NCBI GenBank assembly: GCA_023055425.1
Contig: JALGPY010000002.1
Coordinates: 115,642,088 to 115,706,087, forward strand
Reading direction: 5' to 3'
From: Linanthus parryae
Taxonomy: Eukaryota > Streptophyta > Magnoliopsida > Ericales > Polemoniaceae
DNA: 64,000 bases
Position numbers and translations under genes: made by a program
Part shown: one piece after another, positions 58,681-64,000 of the stretch
Layout of the letters: each line of letters begins with the position of its first letter
Position numbering within the stretch: position 1 is the first letter of the stretch
Notes under the pieces: model-generated
Databases searched by the model: none
What the model saw: only the letters and a program-made list of their open reading frames with translations
What the model was told of the DNA's origin: nothing

Positions 58681-59807
58681 AACATTTCTAGTTACATCTT
58701 TGTTAACAAAAATGTCTAGCATAGGCTCTGCCTTCGCCCTTGGGCGGGCCTCCTATCCCCATCGGGTCAAGACATTCCTCTTACTTAGGTGCTAATGATC
58801 GGTCCTGTATGGTATCTCAAGCCGAACATAAGATGTGGTGGAGCTCGGTCTTGGAAATAGAGAAAATAACTCTTTTTTACCTTTGGTAGTAAGCTTGGAA
58901 GGAGCGGTATGGGATGGGACTGGCATCACCAATCTTTGGCACAACACAATCTTTTTTTTAGCAGTGAGATATTAGTAGGAAAACTACTTCGTCCTCTCGA
59001 CGGCAGGCACCTCTTCTCATATTCTATTATAGAGTAACTCATACTAATGAGAGGTAGACAACAAGCTACTTACTAGGAACAAATCTAAGGGATAACTTAT
59101 TTCGTTGGAGGCTACAACTCCTACCGCTACATCTTCTATTTCGTTAGAATGAGCATTATACTGACTCCTATCGATAGGTAGAGGTAACATAAGCCCATGA
59201 TAAAACTTGTTATATAAGTCTCTTTTATCATTCATAGATCAAAACATGAGTCCTATCTACCCCGGTAGGGTCTTCTAGCCCATCCTATTATGATCACTTC
59301 GTAGGTATAACACCCACCTGAGACCAAAGGCGAAGCTTATGCCTTGCGGCTTCTGCTCCATTCTATAGCCCAGGAAACCGCTTTCCAAATCCTTAGATAA
59401 ACCCTCTCTTATTCGGAAAGGTAACCCTCCACCAGTTATCCCCCCTTGCCGAGCCCGGTTCGAACATATCATATGAAACTTATAACTGGAGTGCAGGATA
59501 ACAGAATTGTTACCAACTGTAGCGGCTTGGTGTGCCCATTTGGGGTGCAGTTATTTTACCTTTTCGTTTCCTTTATTGTTTAGGCTATAATACCTTCTAT
59601 TTAATTTGTAACAAGGGAGAATAATCATCTAACGAATGACCTATCGGAACGGTGGAAAGTGGCAACAAAGACACATAATCCTTGTTTCTAATGGCATCTC
59701 TTAGCCCGATTACAATAAATGGGTCCTTTAAGTTCTTCATGTATGTCGTATTGCGTTATTTTCTTCTTAGTATTTCACTTTTTGGAGAACTCTTCCTACA
59801 ATCGGTA

Positions 59808-60164
59808 TAAGAAGTTCTTCAAATCCTAGAGGGATTAGATCCCTCAGGCGGAGAGTAGGCCTTTTGGAGGCCGAACTTCGTAACAAATACTTGTGTCTTA
59901 CCCTTTACATTTCAGTAATTTACTTGCATGCAAAACTGTTTCAATATAGGATAATTTCAAGGCTTTGAAATGCCTTTCAAGGCCTTCAAAACTCTCATAA
60001 GCTTTTAATCTCTCAATTTCAGTTCAAAGCTTTGAAAATGAAAAAACTTCAAAACCTCTCTGTTTATTTTGAGAACCACCATTTTATCAAAAGTTACCAC
60101 ACTCTATTCAGCCCCCCTTCTAGAGTATATTTGATCCTGTATTAGTACCTACCTACACAGTTGA
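59808..60164 (+). repeat. Element C 3' LTR, second part
   Basis: Resumes with taagaagttcttcaaatcct and runs to the LTR end, aligning with 46225-46596 of the 5' LTR; ggcggagagtaggccttttg is identical in both. It is followed by the TSD CAAAG at 60165-60169. Confidence 0.85.
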
Positions 60165-60169
60165 CAAAG

Positions 60170-63100
60170 TATCGCGCATGAAAACACATATTCCTATCAG
60201 TATGTTGTAGCTTGTATCACTTGTGATTACCATAATTTCCATCCAAACTAAACGGAATAAAGGTATTAAGCCAATGAAAACAAACATTCCTACCTGGGAC
60301 GTGTGGGGAGGTCAGACTACGTTGTCGATTTCTTTTGGAGCTTTGGGAGCACGAGGAAGCCTTGAAAACATTCCTTTGATATGTCGTCTTCTCGTTTTTC
60401 ACTATTTTGTTCATTATCTCGTTAAAACTTGTTATGTAGATCATGAATATGTGTAGCCAATTCATTTTTATCAGGACCCGTAGTGGTAGCTGGGGTTCGA
60501 AGCCAGATTTCTATGCTATGATCTCTTAATTCATGTTTTACGACTAAAGTGGTTAAAGTGGTGTGTGTTTCATTATTATGATTACTTGGCGTCATTTAAA
60601 TTGTCTTTTAGTGTATGCCTTCACATTTGATAGATTTTAGTTAGCAACCATTAGGTAACTCAGAATTGTTAGTTGGAAAATTGAAGTAAACACATAGTTC
60701 TATCAATTATGTGGTCACTTGGTGTGGTTAAATAGGAGTGTGAAGTACCACATGAATCATAAAGCATGCTTATGATTAATTAAATCTTGGTAACTCACCA
60801 GTAATTGAATCTAAGTATAGGATCTTTACTTGGTAACTTTGTAGGATCACAATCTCTCGTTTGACATTCGAAAAGGCATAAGTGTTTTCAGAATCATAGC
60901 ATGTACCGGTATCATCCCTAGTAATTCCAGAGTGGTGTCCTGATTTTTTCTCCATATCGTATTATCAAACACTCTAATAGTGTGAATTATTCTTGCGACT
61001 ATAATTTCATTCTCTTTTAATTGGTGGAATAGAGAAAAAAACTCGAATTTTGACCCGACGTAAGTATTAATGACTTTAACGAAGTCTCCTGCGAATCGAC
61101 AACCCAACTTTTCATAATATTACTGCACGGACAATCATGCACTTGCCGTTGAAACATGTCAAGTATCATAACGAATCCTAGCACATTCGTCCTTCTTAAC
61201 CCTTCTAGATTCTTAATACTATACTGGTATATGGTCATGGGAACCTTTGATGTAATTTTTTGACATTTAATCACTCTCTTTTAACCCCACCGTTGACCCT
61301 AATCTCCAAGCTTCCTTTCGTGATAGCTATATTCTTGTAGTCCGCTCTTAACCCACCTATATAAGCTTTATGTGTTCCTTCAACTGTATTGTTGTCATGT
61401 ATCCATCTCTAAAGAGGATGCCATAAATCACATTCACCACTTCTACTTTTATGATCACCAATTTCCCTTACCTCGAACCGATTTACTTATACAAGTCCAT
61501 AACATGTTAAAAATAATTCTCAATGGTACTATGCGCCATAATTTCCTATATGTTCTCTCTTACCAATTCCTTCCCACTAACCATGTGTCACTAACGCCCA
61601 ATAATCCATGAACAACTCAAAAAATTTGTTACTTCTATGTTACTTTTAATTACTATCACAACTTGGCCTAAGTCCCTCGTTCTATAATAACCTTGCCTTA
61701 TACTTCCACATATATCTCTGAACTGATACTTTTATGTCCTTGGTTGATTTACAAGTCCTCACATTCCTCTCCCAATATTCTGGAACACACATATCCTCGT
61801 CTCATGAACTAGTAGCTTGGGCTGTCACACTTGGGCCCAGTAATTATCGCCAAACTTTTATCTTATCTCTCCTACTTGGTAGATTGTAATCACATCCTAC
61901 TTGTTCTATTCTTTCCAACGAAGGGATGCCTATCCAGGGTTATTCAAATGAGATGCAATATTGTGACCCAACTATTCCCCTTTATTTTGTCAAATATGAA
62001 AAATTAGTTATGCAATACTCACATGTCGGCTTCCCGGATACTAGTTTCCACAATATTATTGTCAAACATGAATTATGCAACACATTATTTTGCTCGGTAC
62101 CAGTACCATCCAGACAATAATCCCATGTAAACTTTGCATTCTAGAACCATACCACTTTTCTCACCATTCAATGCGATGCAGCAGCTTTGAACCTCTTCCA
62201 GATGTTCTTCTTATGAAAGCCTAAATCGCCAAGGACACTCATTATAGGGCACTTCCCCAACCATCCTATTCCCGTTTTAATATTCACTCCTATCCTGTTA
62301 TAAATTTGAATACACTCGTCACATATTAGTTTGGGCTTCCTAATTATGTCGAAAATAGGATTAGTCAGAATGTGTTCAATCTAGTATGTCGCACTGTTAA
62401 CAGTGTTTGTCAATTCACGAATAAAATAACTCAGATCATGTACTGCATTTTATGGATAATTATTAATTATCTTAATCTCTTTATTTAGATACACTTTTAT
62501 GCTACCCCATGTTCTTGCAATTATGCAGGCGTCTTGAATCTAGTCCAGCAAGAGTTCATTAGGTAGCATCAGTTATGTGGTATTTGGGTTTCATGTATTC
62601 TCCTAAAAGTTTCAGAGTCATTCTTAGGCCTAGGATTATTCTTGTAACCTTAAGCCATGTTTCTTTGGTCTAGACTGCCAACACTACAAAAAAAGAGAGA
62701 AGGACCAAAGAGGGGTAGGAACTCCCTGACACACCTATTTACTGCACACAAAATCCTAGGAGGCTGAGGTCAGCATTTGGTTGGCCAGGTTCAGTTCGGC
62801 AAGCTCCTTGTCATTCTTTCTAGCTCTTTTGACAGTTTCAGTGAGTCACTTATGAAGGGAAAATTCGAAAAGATTTGTCCTTGACCACGTGGTTTATGCA
62901 CTTACTTAATCATATGCATTCAAAAAATTGTTGTGGTAAGTTAGCTTGTGGAATAAAACTTGGCACAGTCCATCCAGACTGGTATGGCGCGATTCCTTAA
63001 ACTTTGACCAGTTTCTGACAAAACTACGTTCTGAATCTAACTGCAAGACCTGTTCCATTGGATCCGTCTCGTCGATATACACAATTTTCATACATGGCTC

Positions 63101-64000
63101 GTCTTCATGCGACATATGTATCTCCGGTTATGCTCCTAAAACCGAATTTAGATCCTGTTGAAAAATCAATTGTGGACCAGAAATTTGGCCGGCGATATCT
63201 GGAGTTCTACAACTCTGATCGAGGTGTCATTTCTTCATGTTGCTTCTCTACAAGTTTTGTGCTTTACTGAAAACGATCCAAGATAAGTATCTTGGGAAGA
63301 ACATCAAAAAACGGATATGTCCGGAAGCCTTCGACATATGATCCAAGCTCCAATTCAAGTACGATGGTGACTTCAACATGAAAAGCTCAAGAACTCCCAG
63401 ACATGAGTTTCTATCTTGTGTGGAAACATTTATGAACCATCATCCTTACTTATGAATTACGATGGACTACTTATAGAGACCTATTATTAACCCTATCAGG
63501 AATACTCATAATTGCACAGAAGTCCCTTGTATTGCATAGTAAGTCCATCCCTGACTTGTAATTTAATCATAATCATATTATTTATAGTAATACCCGTCAA
63601 CTATAAAATACCAAACATAATCTCAATTTACATTCCACACACTTGAGAATCAAAAACAATTGTCAGCCTCATGATCACGCTTATGTTGGACTACGTTGGG
63701 GACCTCTCGAGAAAATAAATGAGCCGGCTTCCAATGATATATTTGATCTCGTAATTCAACCCAAATTTAATTCAAAACTAATTATAGTTTACTCCACCAT
63801 AAAACTACAATTGCACTCCAAATATTTATTCTAATCATTATATAAGAGCTCCAGTTATAAATATTAGATAACTAAGATAACAGATACCCATTAATGCTGA
63901 TCTACTCTTACTGACAATTTCGAATTCATCAACATCTAATGTATTCCCTCATTTAAATCGTTCAACCTTTATCTGTTGTGTCTGGTTACATATAACCCGC
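60170..64000. other. Right-hand flank, unassigned AT-rich DNA
   Basis: The frames at 60217-60465, 60847-61274, 61372-61611, 62906-63270 and 63643-63834 are all under 90 residues and match nothing I recognise. Two possible TE signs occur. The minus-strand TGTGACAGCCC at 61829-61839 resembles Ty3-gypsy LTR starts, and CACTACAAAAAAA at 62682-62694 resembles a CACTA-transposon terminus. No partner was found for either, so neither is called as an element. Confidence 0.3.

Larger units (their letters stand above)
54508..59807. other. Insertion of organelle-like DNA in the 3' LTR
   Basis: About 5.3 kb that differs visibly from its surroundings: GC-richer, with many short tracts such as gggcgggcctcctatcccca and few A/T runs, like plant mitochondrial intergenic DNA. 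58623-58663 is shared with 13724-13764, which adjoins a mitochondrial 18S rRNA fragment. No complete mitochondrial gene is recognised. The frames at 57104-57343 and 59044-59472 are not convincing. A LINE fragment lies within it at 54880-56560. The sequence flanking the insert is duplicated for about 27 bases. Nuclear mitochondrial DNA (NUMT) is the best explanation, from composition and the shared segment only. Confidence 0.55.
45348..60164 (+). mobile_element. Ty1-copia element C with both LTRs, TSD CAAAG, interrupted by a 5.3-kb insertion
   Basis: CAAAG lies at 45343-45347 and again at 60165-60169. The order is 5' LTR, tRNA-iMet primer site, long gag, decayed protease, integrase C-terminus, RT, RNase H, third ORF, polypurine tract, 3' LTR. 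The gag includes two zinc knuckles and a coiled coil. Without the insertion the element would be about 9.5 kb. Long gag plus a third ORF recalls the Sire/Maximus lineage, but this is inference. Catalytic and zinc-binding residues are lost, so it is dead. It is the same family as element B. Confidence 0.88.

Noticed and set aside
57104..59472. Short frames in the organelle-like insertion as mitochondrial genes
   Set aside because: None resembles nad, cox, atp, cob, rps or rpl proteins that I know.
60478..60520. ggttcgaagcc resembling a tRNA B box
   Set aside because: No A box or cloverleaf partner lies upstream; a single short match is not enough.
61829..61839. TGTGACAGCCC (minus strand) as a Ty3-gypsy LTR start
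   Set aside because: No LTR end, second LTR or gypsy coding sequence was found beside it.
62682..62694. CACTACAAAAAAA as a CACTA-transposon end
   Set aside because: No inverted partner and no 3-base duplication found in the remaining 1.3 kb.

Overview
This window is nuclear DNA of a flowering plant, most likely a eudicot. The evidence is a plant-type QALGGH zinc-finger gene, Ty1-copia and Athila-like LTR retrotransposons, Stowaway MITEs, Helitrons, a TRIM and fragments that look like plant mitochondrial DNA. It is AT-rich, with long stretches of broken coding sequence. I find one gene that looks intact; almost everything else is transposable-element DNA in nested layers. No intact rRNA or tRNA gene and no CRISPR array was seen.

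Layout. 0-1.6 kb: a single-exon C2H2 zinc-finger repressor gene with its TATA box and an upstream inverted repeat. 1.6-8.2 kb: a small non-autonomous LTR element with a 5-bp target duplication (TSD), two adjacent Stowaway MITEs, a TRIM with primer-binding and polypurine sites, and a FAR1/MULE transposase remnant. 8.2-13.7 kb: two Helitron-like elements in tandem on the minus strand, carrying three tRNA-derived SINE copies. 13.7-15.5 kb: a fragment resembling mitochondrial 18S rRNA, then a 1.44-kb element with 73-bp terminal inverted repeats inside a TA microsatellite. 17.1-25.6 kb: minus-strand copia element 'A' with TSD CTTAC and a rearranged 3' LTR. It sits beside a FAR1 DNA-binding-domain remnant.

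27.3-36.4 kb: plus-strand copia element 'B', without its 5' end, split by a 2.0-kb solo LTR (TSD AACAA) and carrying a third ORF after RNase H. 36.4-38.3 kb: Athila-like gypsy gag/protease remnant, then another Stowaway. 38.6-45.3 kb: mostly unassigned AT-rich DNA with a degenerate minisatellite and a copia gag relic. 45.3-60.2 kb: copia element 'C', a relative of B with both LTRs and TSD CAAAG. Its 3' LTR is split by about 5.3 kb of organelle-like DNA containing an L1-type LINE fragment. 60.2-64 kb: nothing firmly assigned.

How the parts relate. B and C belong to one family. They share the pol sequence, a downstream third ORF of unknown function, and a perfectly palindromic decamer (CAAAGCTTTG) that recurs through LTRs and coding DNA. 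Every retroelement pol here has stops, frameshifts or lost catalytic residues, so none looks autonomous. The most notable observations are the third ORF, the palindrome family, the organellar insertion in an LTR with a roughly 27-bp duplication, and the tandem Helitrons.
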